Assembly (NCBI GenBank): GCA_016758965.1
Contig: JAEPRB010000026.1
Location: 186,001-250,000 of the forward strand
DNA from: Circinella minor
Taxonomy: Eukaryota > Mucoromycota > Mucoromycetes > Mucorales > Lichtheimiaceae
Reading direction: 5' to 3'
Length of the DNA: 64,000 nucleotides
The position numbers and the translations under genes are program-made. Shown in pieces: positions 47,576 to 60,232 of this stretch. The notes beneath the pieces were generated by a model that had not been told where the DNA came from, made no database searches, and was given only the letters and a program-made list of their open reading frames with translations. Each line of letters begins with the position of its first letter. The stretch's first letter is position 1.

Positions 47576-48674
47576 ATATATCAGAAAAAGGGTCTTGTGA
47601 GTTAGGTGTTAAAGAAAAAAAGTGGTGTGTGTTACAATAATAATAATAATAAAAACTAATTGGAAAAAAAAAGGGTATGCATGGAAAAGTCTACCGAGAA
47701 AAATAGTTTTTTATGCAGCGATTAGAGAGATGAAGTGATTTTTACAGAGGAGGAAAAAATAAGGGGGTTGATAAAAAAGAAAAAATCATGCTTGATGTTA
47801 TATATAGCATTCTTTTTGCTAAAATTCGATCAATCTATAAAGAAAAGCAAAATATAATTATGTTAATATCATTTGATATTTTGACTTATGTCTTGATCAC
47901 AAACTACTGCATACAAGTACTCTTTTTATTTTACGTATTTTATCTAGTTGGTTACCTGATTATCTAAAATATGTAAGTATTTCTACTTGTGTCTTTATAT
48001 AGAAGTGAATGATATTTTTGACTTCAACATTGTAACTTATTAGAGTGAGAATATAGTATTGCTTTTTTCTGGGTCCATTATACCACGACGATATGGATTA
48101 TTACATGTTATTAGAAAATCAAACTTTGCAGTTATATTTATCATGGTTCGCTAGAAATATTTTCTTTTATCTCAATAGCTTGTTTATAAACATTAGCTAC
48201 GTATTCGAAAATAATCCAAAGAAGCTATAAAATGATTATATGAATATCAATATAAAGAATATTACTATTTGTACATTTTTTCTAGATAGTGTATTGATAT
48301 AAAAAAAAACATCTTTTTGCTTCTTGATTTATCTTATATACGGTATAATAAACAATTCAACTCAACCAATTTTTTATTTTATTGTCTTCAAACTTCATAT
48401 TTCTGAACATCCTTAAAAATGGGCGAAATCAAAACATTACGCATGGTTAGTTGGACTATACTTAGTCTATTTAAATCTGTCTTTTCTCACAGCCAATATA
48501 ATTTACTGACAAGTTTTTTCTAATCTACACTTTTTAATTAACAACTTAAACTTGGTATTGAATGATGGTGCTTTTAAGAGGGATATCCATAACTATTCAA
48601 TAGTCTTTATTTTTTCTTTTATAATTTCACACAAGAAAAAAAAAACATTATAATCATAAAACCATTTTAATATT
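47576..48674. other. intergenic, promoter side of the deubiquitinase
   Basis: AT-rich with no complete gene. Around 48419 an ATG in good context starts MGEIKTLRM and meets a possible donor (GTTAGT). It might be the lost first exon of the downstream SANT-like pseudogene, but no matching acceptor is visible. Confidence 0.35.
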
Positions 48675-49151
48675 TTTGATGAATTCGAACGGGGGGTTTG
48701 GAAGCTTGTCCCCAACGAGCCATCAAATCGTAGCCCTGGAGGGCTTGACTTGAAGCAAAACGAAGAGGCTCAACCCACGAAGGTACGAAAGTGACAAAGG
48801 CTCATTCAAAATGGTAATACCAAGTCCATTGATAAGGCACTTCCTTATGTCCAAGATGCGTCTATTCATTTAAATAGACAAAAAAGAAAATTTACAACTG
48901 GAAGAGATGTAACACCCATCCCAGAAATCCCACCCTTGAAATATTTATATTGGACCGAAAGAACACATTATAATGAACTCAGGGAATATATTGAACAGTT
49001 TAGAAACGAAAGATCCGGAAGAGTAAAATGGAAGAAATGTTTATTAAAGGGCTACGAAGGACAATATCGATGCAATAAAACAGTATACGACAATGAAAGT
49101 TTTGCGATCTCAGTACAACAGAGTGTCTCGAACACAAACAGATATTCGTAG
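48675..49151 (+). pseudogene. SANT/Myb-like protein remnant
   Basis: An open frame of about 158 codons broken by one TGA at 48792-48794 and lacking an in-frame ATG near its start. Upstream of the stop it reads FERGVWKLVPNEPSNRSPGG; downstream it has KFTTGRDVTPIPEIPPL and then LYWTERTHYNELREYIEQF with VKWKKCLLKGYEGQYRCNK. The spacing of Trp, Leu, Ile and Trp and the R-x-x-x-Cys-like end resemble a SANT/Myb helix-turn-helix. The upstream part looks as conserved as the downstream part, so the stop seems recent. I do not recognise the exact family. It could also be a live gene with an unrecognised intron over the TGA. Confidence 0.5.
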
Positions 49152-49519
49152 CGGATTCTGAAAGTAGCCAACCAGAGAAGAAATCGCTAGGGACTTCCTC
49201 GCTGTTAAAAGAGATTTTATTAAAAAATGATGTAAGTTATAGTAAGGAATAGTCATCTAATGTCTTTTTTTATATATAAATGCATGAATATCTATATAGA
49301 CTCATCACAATATACTTTTATATATTTATACGAATATTCGTGAAATTTATGCTTTTTACACGAATATGCGTACATCGACTAATCAAAATCTCTCCCCACA
49401 AATATCTTTTCGCCACTTTTTTTTTCCGATTCTCCCTTTCTACTTTCACTACGTATCTAAAATAAATAAAAAAAAAGCGTGCCGTACCGTACCGTAGCTT
49501 TTTTTTTCTTTATCCTACT

Positions 49520-49852
49520 ATGACTGAATCTAACATTTCAACAAAAACAAGCTACAATTCCTTTTTTGAAGGTAAGTCAAATGATGTGTTGTGCAATAAT
49601 AAATGTTTTCTCTCTCTCACACACAATAATGATATAGAAGAATCAGAACATAATGTTACTGATTACTTACTACCGAAAGAACATGTTCCTGGAAGTGATC
49701 TAATAAGCAAGGCGATGTTAATCAATACCAGAATTATCAGTATAATCAGTAAAAGTTTGGTTAACGCCCCCAGAAGATCAATATACCGCCGCACGCAAAT
49801 GGATTCTTGAACAGATGTGCTTGCGTGATGTTCTACCCAAAGCCATCGACAG
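49520..49852 (+). pseudogene. possible frameshifted small gene
   Basis: An ATG in a promoter-like context (after poly-T) opens [17 protein letters not shown], followed by a good donor (GTAAGT at 49572) and an acceptor at about 49638 that keeps the frame (EESEHNVTDYLLPKEHVPG). After about 49750 the better coding sequence continues in another frame (VWLTPPEDQYTAARKWILEQ, then MCLRDVLPKAIDS and a stop). This suggests a 1-nt indel or a missed intron. No family was recognised. Confidence 0.3.
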
Positions 49853-50894
49853 TTGAATACCCTCCAAAAATGACAGAGGTTCAAAATGATGTTAATGAAA
49901 AGTATATGTGTCGTGCAGTAAAATAATCTACTTTGGTATATGAAAAATACCTTTTACTTCTTCCTCTTTTAGTCCCCAGTAAACACATTCCTTTAATTTA
50001 TTTCCTTTCCAGTGTTTTTTTCTTCTCTTTTTTTGTATTAACCTTATTCTTATCGTACAATTTTTCTGCCTACCCTTCTCCACAGTAAACATTAGTTGAA
50101 ACCCCATGAACTCCAGTATTTACGATTGTCTCTATCCTCTAAAGCCTTTTCCCTGTTCCCTACAGGGTTTTTTTATATACATTTTAAAATTGCATAATGA
50201 TGCCCTGTGTCCCGTCAACTTAAATTAAAGAATAAACGAGAGTATCATGATTAAGACCAATATACTACTTTAGAACAGTAGCTATAGTAACCTTCTCAAT
50301 ATTAGTGACTAATTCCAAGTACCCGACTTTAATATCAATTAGTTAACTAAGCGCCATAACTCATAGAATAGAAAACTTATACGTCGTTGTAAATATTATT
50401 TAAAAAGAATAACTTTATTCTAGTTTCTAAATTATTACTAAAGATATATAACAAAGTCTCAAAGGATTTTACCTTTTTTATTATTATTTCCTACTCTTAT
50501 TAAAATAACCAAATATCACACTCTATAACCTAGTAATGGTGTAAGACCATTACGACGATATATTCAACCATGAGGTTGTTGATCTACATGCTTATTTGCG
50601 AAATATTAAGGATATAAGATAGCATAGTTGAGCGCATGGTTGGATATAGAAATATTAGGATAAATAGATATTCTATGTATATACATATTAGTTAGCTAGA
50701 CATAATTAGCCCATGGTATTTCGACGTATATAAATAAAGAATTTCTTGACAACCAGAAAACAGTAATCGTTTTTATTCATATATTCTCGAGCTCCTCTAA
50801 CTCTCTTTTATTCTATTTATATCTTGATTATGCTTCCTCAAACTGACCGATCGAACCCGATTGTAAGTATACAATAATTGGTCATGCGCTATTA
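49853..50894. other. intergenic, no gene seen
   Basis: AT-rich with no long frame. It contains a small perfect hairpin at 50533-50553 (GTAATGGT, 5-nt loop, ACCATTAC). Its edge toward 50895 may include the lost 3' part of the transposon described next. Confidence 0.35.
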
Positions 50895-52075
50895 CAAACC
50901 TCTAGCCTCGATTTTTCGAATCATTGGTTTCGACTTATGAATATTAGTATTACCCATCATTAAATAAGTGTTCTTTAAAGATTCATCCTCATTCATAATA
51001 TTAAGGAGCTCATTGCTAAACTTAATAAAATGAACAGTTGTTATACCTTTGGAAGCTGGTTTTACATCAGCTACGCTGAAGATGTCATCCTCCTGAGTTC
51101 CTTCGTGTGGTTGTTAGTCTGAACTACTCCTCTTTCCTTTCCGCTGTTACCCTTTCTCTTCTTTTTGGCAACAGTATCTAATTCAGGTCTGGGAGGGGGG
51201 GGGCTTTTTCAAAACGACATGAAGCACTGCAGACAAAATGGATGGCTCCAATAACCGAGTGAGAAGTTGCTTTTGTTTTTGTAGTTTTAACAAAACGCGA
51301 TTTCCAGCTGGTGATCTAGCTCAGTTACTTCTCATATTAATATGAAACCCGGCCTCATCAAAAAACACGCGATTTTCTGTATATTAGTCTAGATCTTTAT
51401 TCTTCCAGCTCATAAACCACGCATATCTTGTCTCCAAATTGCCAACAGAGTTCCTAACTTCGACTTTAAAATGAGGCTTTTTGACAGTAATCTGCATAAT
51501 ATTCCTCAAATGATCATCAAGCTGTGACTTTGATATAGAAAAGTCTTGGAATTGTTTTATCAGTTTTTCTATTTAATGTCATTAGCAAAGAGCTGAGAAG
51601 CGTCATCTATCAAATTCTTAATATAGTCCTCATTTTTTTGCGGTCAAAGTGTTCTTTGTTGGACCATTATTATTCTTTGATTTTTTATAGGGCACCTCTT
51701 CCATCTTTTTGTATGTTTTCCACCATCTTTCCATAGTAACGTGGGTTAATCAAGAGCTCTTTGGAAAATCTGGTGATATTTCCTTTCTCTTCAGAATTTT
51801 AAAATATTCCCTTTGCTTGTCTGTAAACTGCTGATTTAGCAGATTTATCGTCCAAAGTGTTTTTTTTTTCTTTAGTCTCTTTCACTACAATATTCTTTTC
51901 GGCAGGTTTATTAGCTAAATAACTGTTTTACAGCTAGTTATTGTTTCAAGTACGTACAATGTTTGGGTCTGTAATTTTTGTCAAGACACCTCCCATGGGA
52001 TCATAAACTCTTCCACCACGCTCATCGAAAATGTTCTCCATTCTATCTTTGAAATAAAAAGTGTTTGTCATTGTA
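50895..52075 (-). pseudogene. IS630/Tc1-type transposase relic
   Basis: Reading the minus strand from about 52075 gives broken pieces of a DDE transposase. The central block (about 51570 to 51290) reads QFQDFSISKSQLDDHLRNI, NLETRYAWFMSWKNKDLD, stop, then VFFDEAGFHINMRSN, stop, ARSPAG. The DEAGFH block with the first catalytic Asp is at 51342-51359. Stops lie at 51384-51386 and 51321-51323, the latter probably an old Trp codon. Further on come VLHVVLKKPPP and, near 50895-50970, IHKSKPMIRKIEARG. There the second catalytic Asp position reads MMGN instead of the usual MDN. The end with the third catalytic residue is gone. Several frameshifts are present. Terminal repeats were not found, so the element's edges are unknown. 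Confidence 0.82.
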
Positions 52076-53856
52076 GAGAACTTAAAAGACGAAAAAAAAA
52101 ACGACAAATTTCATTTTTCTGTGGCCGACTAAATCCACCAGACGGACTATACATCATGAGAAATGCCGCCCAAAGTCTACAACTTTGGGAAGGGGGTGGC
52201 AATAATCGCGCACCGGACTACGGATAATTATGAATATCATGTACATTATATTCGCCAAAACTTTATTATAATACATGGTATAATTTTTTTTTTTCGTTAT
52301 GCATATATACTCTGCAAGATGCCCTCTGTTGAACGCCCATTATTATGATCATTATTTATGTGTGGTTATATAATGGTATTTATACAACAAGGTTTTTCAC
52401 ATTAATATTTTTATTTATCACAATTTGGGCGTTTATGATTATATTTTATTTATTATTTTCGTAAAAAAAAAAAAAAAAAATGGCAAAAACTATATTTAAT
52501 ACATATAGCCAATGGAAAAATAATAATTTTAACAAAAAAACCAAAAAAGTTATATTGCATCAAAAAAAATTGAAAATCAAAAAATGTTCTGTTACGTTTC
52601 CATGGTAAAAATAAAGTTTTCTTAATATTGACATTTGTGATTATTATTATTAAGAAAAAAAAAACAAACAATAACGATCGATCTATGATATCATAAACAT
52701 TAGTAAAAAAAAAAAAAATTGAGTATATCAGCCCAAAATCGGAAAGAATCGTAGTTTTGTACGACAATAAAAACCAAATGTTAAAAGAATTGTTAAGCAA
52801 AAAAATCTTATAGATAAGGAAGAAAAAATTAAAAAGCAAAAAGTTACACAAAAATCAGATATGTATTTAAAATGTGCGTGTGTGAGAAGAGTTTGTTTGT
52901 CATCCTTGGGAAAAGATAACATAGTATCAATCCAAAAAAGAAACAAAGTTGAACCTTCTTCTACCTTATAAGGTGATTTGATCTGTCAGAAATAATACTT
53001 TTTGTATCATTTTTTTTTTCACTCGCATCTCAAGCGCGCGCACAATAAAAAAAAATTGATAATATGAACACTATCAAGGATAAGAAGAAATTTCAGTTTT
53101 TTGGTCGTTATCTCATCCAACTTCAAATCCACTAACATTATCAATGTTGTTATAATCTTTGGTAGATATTTATTAGATATAAAGAATAGATATTCCGGTA
53201 GAGGAAAGAAGTGGGTACTCAAAAATAATATGTATATGAATATGCACGGAACATTCAATTCCTGCATATAGTAGATAGTGATCCGTTAGAAGAATCAAGA
53301 GCACCTCCCTTTTTTTTAAAAAAAAAAATTCGCCATTGATACTGTAAATATTTTATAATTTTATAGTGTAATAACAAAACTGAATTCGTACATATTGTTT
53401 GCTAATAATAGTATTACGTATGTACCATTTAACCAGATGGAAATAAATATCAAATACATGATCAATTAATAACAAGAGATACTTTTTAATTATTGATGGG
53501 TGAAAGGAATATGTTAAAAAGTATATAAAAAAAAACCGTGAGTAAATTATGATAAAAGTAAAAGTACAGTGTATAGAAAATTGGTTACATTTTCTTGTTT
53601 TCTTTTTATCTTTCGCGTAAACTGTTCAGTTATCAGTGGATGAGAGTATACCATTATTACACAAAAAATATTATAATTTGAAAATCAGCATGATCGAACT
53701 TAAAAGATATATAAAAAGAATAAAGTCGATAATTTAGATCGTAGAAACAAAAGGGGTCCTTCTTCTATTATTCCCCTTTTACTTTTATACGTACTCTAAT
53801 TTCTTATATATTACTAATATTATTACTATTACTATTACTACATAAAATAATATCTA
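52076..53856. other. intergenic, upstream of the polyamine oxidase
   Basis: AT-rich with poly-A runs. Minus-strand frames at 52453-52946 translate to Phe/Ile/Leu-rich low-complexity peptides, as expected from poly-A/T DNA, and are not credible genes. The last few hundred bases should contain the promoter of the oxidase gene. Confidence 0.45.
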
Positions 53857-55899
53857 ATGCGTATCACAGCAACTATAGCAGCAGTAGTTGCATTATTTCC
53901 TTTGGCATCTCTTGCCGAAACACTGCATACCAAAGTCGTCATTTTAGGTGGTGGTGTGAGCGGTATTAGTGCAGCACGTAATCTGACGGCAGGTGGTGTC
54001 AATGATTTTATGATCATTGAAGCTCGTGATGAATTGGGTGGTACGTTAGTAATAAATTTATTATTATTAAAATTCAAATTTTTGTTTTTTTATTGTTCAA
54101 GATAATAAACTTGTATTTTAATAACAAAAAATATAATATTTCTATTATAGGTCGCGCACAAAATATTGATTTTGCCGATACCAAGGTTGAATTAGGCTGT
54201 AATTGGGTACAAGGGTTGGGAACTAACCCTGTCAATGTTCTCCGGGAAAAGTATGGTTTAAAAACTGCTCCAAATAATGGTGATGATGTTGTCTTTTATG
54301 ATGAAAACGGTTTAGTTAATTTCACTGAAGCTTATAATACGTAAGTAACAAAAAAAAAAGAAAAAAGCTTATTTCTGTTGAATACTACATTCTCTTTTGA
54401 AAAACTCAGTATATAATCCATAAATTTTTAATAATTATTATATTTTTTAATTATCCAAAGATTTGGAGAAGCATATGATCGTATGTCTGAGCTTGCGCGT
54501 AAGTTTTGTGTAACAATTATCAAAGAATATATTAAAAGACAAGTTTAATATTGATAACGAATTTATAAATTTCATTTCTGTTTTTTTTTCATTAGTTAAG
54601 CGTTTACAAAATGGACAAGTTGATATTTCTTCTCGAGTGGGTCTTGATTTAGCTGGATGGTATCCAATGACACCATTAGATGAGGCTATCGAATATTATA
54701 ATTTTGATTGGGAATATGGTGAAAATCCTGAAGTTAGCAGTTTGCTTTATGGCGTTTTGAATGATGAATATTCCTATGGTGAAAAGATTTTTGGTGAGGG
54801 TAGTGATGGCGACTTATTTGTCTTGGATGAACGGTAAGATTTGTTAATTTTGTTGTTACTATTATCATTCTATTATTTACTAAAAAAAAATCATCGCAAC
54901 AATTATATTGTTATACTCTCTTAACTATTTAGTGGTTTCAAACATATCTTCTTGGAAGCTGCTAATGAAGTTTTAAAGAAAAATGACCCCCGTGTTTTAT
55001 TAAACACCAAGGTTACTAAAATTGCACACGATGATCAAGGTGTTACAATCCATACTGGTACGGATACTATTATTAAAGCTGAATATGCTATCGTTACATT
55101 CTCGTAAGTTCTCTTTTTTTAATGCATTGTGTTTTGGATACACAAAAAAAAAAAATAACCATTTTATAATAAGCTTTCGGATCAAAAAAAAAAGTTTATT
55201 AATGTTATTCAATATCATTTTATCATTATTTTCTATAGAGTAGGTGTACTTCAACATCGTGATGTTCAATTTAGTCCTCGTTTGCCTGATTGGAAAATGG
55301 AAGGCATTTACGCTTTTAATATGGCTACTTATACTAAAATCTTTTTGAACTTCCCACATCAATTCTGGGATGATACCCAATATACAATGTATGTTGATCC
55401 TGATAAACGTGGATACTTTGCTGCTTGGCAAAATCTTAATGCTCCTGGATTTTTACCAAAGAAGACATCCAATAATATCTTTTTCGTCACTGTTACTCAA
55501 GATTATGCTTATCAAGTAGAATCTATGTCAGATGAAGAAGTAAAACAAGAAGCCATGAAGGTATTACGTACCATGTACGGTGATGATATTCCTGAAGCTA
55601 CAGATATTCTTGTACCTAGATGGCATAGCAATCCATTGTTCCGTGGTAGTTATTCCAATTGGCCTATTGGTGAACTTGATCAACATCATACCAACTTAAA
55701 AGCACCTGTGGGTCGCTTATATTTTGCTGGAGAAGCTTTGTCTAAGGAAGCATATGGATTTTTACAAGGAGCTTGGTTCACCGGTGAGGAAACTGCCACT
55801 CACATCATGCAATGTATAAACTCAAAATGTCCTAAAATTGAATATTATCCAATGATTTATAATACTAAGACCTTCAAAGAAAGAAAAGATTTCGCCTAA
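53857..55899 (+). CDS. FAD-dependent polyamine oxidase, secretory
   Basis: Flavin amine oxidase that oxidises polyamines such as spermidine and spermine and releases hydrogen peroxide (family knowledge). Six exons, 53857-54040, 54151-54340, 54461-54498, 54596-54833, 54933-55103, 55239-55899, give 493 aa. Residues 1-20 form a cleavable signal peptide (ATIAAVVALFPLASLAE), so the enzyme should be secreted or vacuolar. The dinucleotide-binding motif is VVILGGGVSGISAARNL, followed by the acidic ribose-binding segment IIEARDELGGRA. ELGCNWVQGLGTNP and the C-terminal FAD segment VGRLYFAGEALSKEAYGFLQGAW match plant and fungal polyamine oxidases. Exon 3 has only 38 nt. Substrate preference cannot be read from sequence. 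Confidence 0.92.
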
Positions 55900-55934
55900 A
55901 TAAATAATAAATGATCCCTTTTTTTTTCCCTTTA

Positions 55935-55971
<37 letters not shown>

Positions 55972-57334
55972 ATTTTACTTAATGTCAACAAACGTTAAAA
56001 AGATAAATTTGTATAACAATATTTATAACAGTTTTCAATTTCAAAAAAAATAATTAAATAAAGTTTTGTCGTATATATGATAAATAGTGAGTAGACAGTA
56101 TGTCATGATATTATTGTTCATTCGATCAGTCATTTATTGTTCAAACGTTCCTAATATATAACAAAAACCAAACTTGTATAGTTACTTTATAACCATTCAT
56201 GTCACTTTTTTTTTTCTATTGTCACTAATAGCTATTCATTCATTTAGTTCATAACTTCCCGCTCCCCCCTTTTTTTTTTAACCATCTCGTGTTTCTATAA
56301 TAATGTCATGCATTACGACTATAATGAAAATAAAGTACATGTATCATACGTAGATACATTAAAAATGAGTACTCAATCATCATGTTCTAATTCTTGCTCA
56401 AAAGAAATCAAGATATGATATCAATTACTTTTCTAATGAGAACCTCCTCCTCACACACACATACACACAAGAAAATATGTTTAGCTTAACAAAAACTGTA
56501 TTAATCTTTAAAGATAAACACGTATCAGTGGTAGCTCCATTATTTCCAATAGTAATTGGGAAATGGAAATATAAACGAAGCTTCACAATATACGTAGTAA
56601 TTAAGTGACTACTCATAGCTTTTGATACATCATTGCTTCTTTTTTTTTTGTAGGTAAACAGATAACAGTCATATCCTTTTTTGATGTTTTCTAAAGAGAC
56701 CTCAACATAAACAGATAACTGTCCTCATTGAAGAAAATAAAAAAAAAAATTGTTGTCTATGCTGTTACATACTATAGTTAATATATATCAATAAATTATT
56801 AATCTTTGAGAATTGGGTCAATTCTATCCACGCCGGATATCTATAAATAATGCTACGTAGAACAATATATTAATATAATACAAAAAGAAAAAAAAGTACG
56901 TAGTGAGTATTTTTAACAATCAAAATATTAACTCCTAATACAAATGCCAAATTGTCTTTTTTTTTTTATTATTAAATTGCATCACAAATTATATTTATAT
57001 ACTCTATATATTATAGGAGTTAAAAAGCATGTGAGAGAGAGGAAGGAAGGGAGGCAAACCAAAAAAAAAAAAAGAAAAAAAAAAGGTTATCTTCCAAAAT
57101 GATATCACCTTCTCCTTTTTTAAAATGTCAATAAAATCAGGGTTTCTCGTTTTTTTTTTTTTTTGTATGCACATGTACTGTATCTCCTTAAAAATACAAA
57201 GAAATATTATTATCCATAAATACCTCCCTCTTCCGAAAAAAAGTAAAAATAAATAAATAAATCTTGAACCCATTGTATACATCATATATTTTGGTATGTG
57301 TTTGTGTAATATACAAGTTATTTTTTGCTCTATT
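55900..57334. other. intergenic between convergent genes
   Basis: 1.4 kb of AT-rich DNA with a CT/AT microsatellite at about 55935-55970 just after the oxidase stop, and poly-A/T runs near 57060 and 57150. It holds two facing 3' ends. No gene was seen. Confidence 0.45.
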
Positions 57335-59477
57335 CTAATTAGTAGAATATGCTGGTGGTTGATCATCTTCATCAAATGTTGCTGAGTTTGTTAATAATGA
57401 TCCATCACTATTACCATGTGAAGAATAAGCCGGTAATGGTATATTATTATTACCGTTACTATGACTACTACTGCTACTACTATTATTAATAACTTCATGT
57501 TGTTGTGAAGATGATCCACCTTGATCATTTTCATTCAATTGATGATTTGTCAATGGGGTGGTCGTTGTATGAGGTGGTCTATCTTCTGAATAAACAGGTA
57601 ATGGACCATTTTGATCCACTTGTGTTGAAGAAGAATCTATTTCCAATACATCATCCACAGTAACACGTCCACTATCTTGTTCTGCAGCAACAGCCATCAT
57701 AGCAGCATTGGATCCCATACGAAGTATTCCCATTTCACGTTCCAAATTAACATTTTTTAATGCTCCATTTTCTCTTAATACTTGTTCCAACATGGAGATT
57801 TGTTTATCAACCCACTCAATGGTCTTTTGTTCATAATGTATACGTGATATAAGAATTTGATTTTGTAATTGACTATATCGAGGATTGATTTTTGTTCGTA
57901 ATAATGTTTCAATTTGCATTTTACAATCACGATATGCGCTCAGGGCACTTACTACATTATCATCTATATATAAAAAAAAAGAAAATCCCGAGAAAGAAAT
58001 AAATTTTATTGGTTACTAAAAAACTTGCTTTGTCTTGAAAAGAAAAAAAAAATAGGAGAGAGACAGAGAGAAAGTCATGTATATATTATTTTACCTTTAC
58101 CAAAAGATGGTATTGTCAATAATGGTACTTGATCACAAGCATTGGATGCATGAATTAAATGTTCATTTGCTTCCTGAGCAAGTTTTTCAGCATCTAAAAT
58201 AAAAATAACAATACTATTAGATCCCTCGTATATACTCCTTTTGTAAGAATATTCCACTACTTATTCTTTACCTTGAGTGGCGGCAATCGAAGGGTCCAAG
58301 GTCATTTGAAAGGGATACAATTCATTCAAAATTTCATTATTACTATGGGTTGTATTGATACCATAGCTAACCATAGTTTGTCTATTTACAAATGCAGAAG
58401 CACCAGGTAATAACATCATTGCTTTCGCTATTAATTCTCGAGCATCATGTAATTCTTTTTGTGCTATAAGGTATCGATCAATATCTGCTTCTATCTAAAA
58501 TATATTCATTCCCTTTTTTTGATTAGTCATCACTTTTTTTTTTTGTTAACATCTGACTTGAATACTTATTATCCTTGTAAAGTTAAACTTTTTTTTTTTT
58601 TTTTTTTTTACCTGTGGTATACTTTGTTGAAGGTGATAAACTTCTTTTTTTAAATTTTGTTCATCATCAAAACCGGGATTATCAGATATTGCAGGAACAA
58701 CCTTATAAATAAAAGGATTAAAAAGGAGAATAAAATGAGTTGGAGATGAATGGATAAAATAAATTAAATGGATGAATAAATAGATTACCTCATCATATAA
58801 GAAATGTAATTCATTACAAAGTCTATCCAATCGTCGTTTATCCTTTAACAATTCATCTAACTGAATGAAAATAAAAATAATAATTGATAATAAGTATAAT
58901 CATATTGATTATAAATTTTCATGATAATGGATGATCCATAATAATAATAATAATAATAAAACAACTTTTTTACCATTTTCCTAGCATCTTTTAATTGATG
59001 TTGAATATCATTTAATTTGGTTTCGGATTGTTTTATCCGTTCCATAATTTCCTCAGTATTATTATGCTCCTGAACCTTTCTAAAATGAGTTTTTTTTTTT
59101 TTTTTGTTGTTGTATACATTTTTTAGTTTCTTCTCCTTTTTATATATATATATATGTATATCTATTGTGTATGTAAATGTCATATGTTTTAAAAGAAATA
59201 ATAATAATGTACGAATAAATAATAACACTTTTTTTATTATTATTATTACGTACTGTTGTTTTTCTAATAAACTTGTTTTGATATTTTGCTCCTTTTTTTG
59301 TCGTTTTTGTAATCCTTCATAATGTTTTGAATGAGAAGAAAAAGATTCGCGTACCCATTGTAATTTGGATATTTCACGAAATAATTTAAGAAAAGAATCT
59401 TGGTATGACATGGAAGACGATGATGCATTATTACTCGAGTCGGCATAATATTGAAAAGTATCATTTTCTTCGGACAT
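57335..59477 (-). CDS. coiled-coil protein with C-terminal PPxY motif, function unknown
   Basis: Seven exons, 59477-59254, 59079-58974, 58860-58789, 58701-58612, 58494-58272, 58193-58095, 57963-57335, give 480 aa. Residues 25-160 are strongly heptad-like (ISKLQWVRESFSSHSKHYEG; EEIMERIKQSETKLNDIQHQ; LLKDKRRLDRLCNELHFLYD), and a second coiled coil covers about residues 170-340. The last 130 residues are Ser/Asn/Pro-rich and contain PLPVYSED, PLPAYSS and, at the very end, DDQPPAYSTN. PPAY is a PPxY motif of the kind bound by WW domains of Rsp5/Nedd4 ubiquitin ligases. I do not recognise the family; an adaptor or trafficking role is only an inference from the motif. Confidence 0.75.
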
Positions 59478-59944
59478 GATTTTTTATTTTTTTTATTTTT
59501 TATTGCATAAATATAATAGGGAAAAAAAATGAGCGAAAAAAAAAAACAGTTGAGTTGTGTTTGTATGCGCACACGCACACACATATTACAACAAAGGGGA
59601 ACACAATAAAAAAATATTAGACTCAGACACATTTAGACTAACTTGAAGAGTTATGCTATGTGACGCGTATATAATTTAATGAGTTGAATAATGATTTTAA
59701 AATGATAATCATAAATTAATGATAATGATAAAAGACCCTTTTTATATTTCCATTTATTTGAATAATAATGATGATGATGATGATGGTGATGTTAGTTAAG
59801 TTATTATCAAATAAAATATATAAATAATACTTGTATAAAAATCTCATTTAATTGTTTTAATTTCTTTAAAAAAAACTAAATTTTATTTTTCCGCCTAAAC
59901 ACTTATCATTACACAAAAAAAGTAAATCGGAAACGAAAAAAAAA
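59478..59944. promoter_or_regulatory. divergent intergenic region
   Basis: 467 bp between the coiled-coil gene (left, -) and a small secreted-protein gene (right, +). It contains ACACGCACACACA, AT-rich runs and a GATGATGATGATG stretch at about 59770. It should serve as promoter on both sides. Confidence 0.4.
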
Positions 59945-60232
59945 ATGGATATTGTGTTGATCAAGATCGCATGGTTGTTTATGCTGTTATTGGTAATTGC
60001 CACGTTTGCTCAACAAGAACAAGAACAACAACAACAAAATGGATTATCAAAAGAAACTTCTTCAACTTCTTCATTTGCTGAACCACTTTCAAATGTTCCA
60101 GATCCAACATCATCTAAATCAGGATTACAAGGTGAATTTCAAAAAGCAAAACTTGGTTTAGATGCTTTTAAAGTTGGAAAACAACAAGCTGATCATATTA
60201 AGGATAAGATACCAAACGTGGGTTATTCTTGA
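59945..60232 (+). CDS. small secreted protein, unknown
   Basis: A single-exon frame of 95 aa from an ATG preceded by a run of A. Residues 1-21 are a clear signal peptide (IKIAWLFMLLLVIATFAQQ). The mature part starts with a Gln/Glu-rich run, then Ser/Thr-rich sequence, then a helical KAKLGLDAFKVGKQQADHIKD, and ends NVGYS. No cysteine is present, so it is not a disulfide-stabilised effector type. No family was recognised. Codon use and the signal peptide make a real gene likely. Confidence 0.6.
   Translation: MDIVLIKIAWLFMLLLVIATFAQQEQEQQQQNGLSKETSSTSSFAEPLSNVPDPTSSKSGLQGEFQKAKLGLDAFKVGKQQADHIKDKIPNVGYS

Noticed and set aside
50533..50553. Perfect 8-bp stem hairpin
   Set aside because: Short, isolated and AT-rich; expected by chance in a window this size.
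52453..52946. Two overlapping minus-strand frames of hydrophobic character
   Set aside because: Phe/Ile/Leu runs come from poly-A/T tracts; no start context and no membrane protein pattern.
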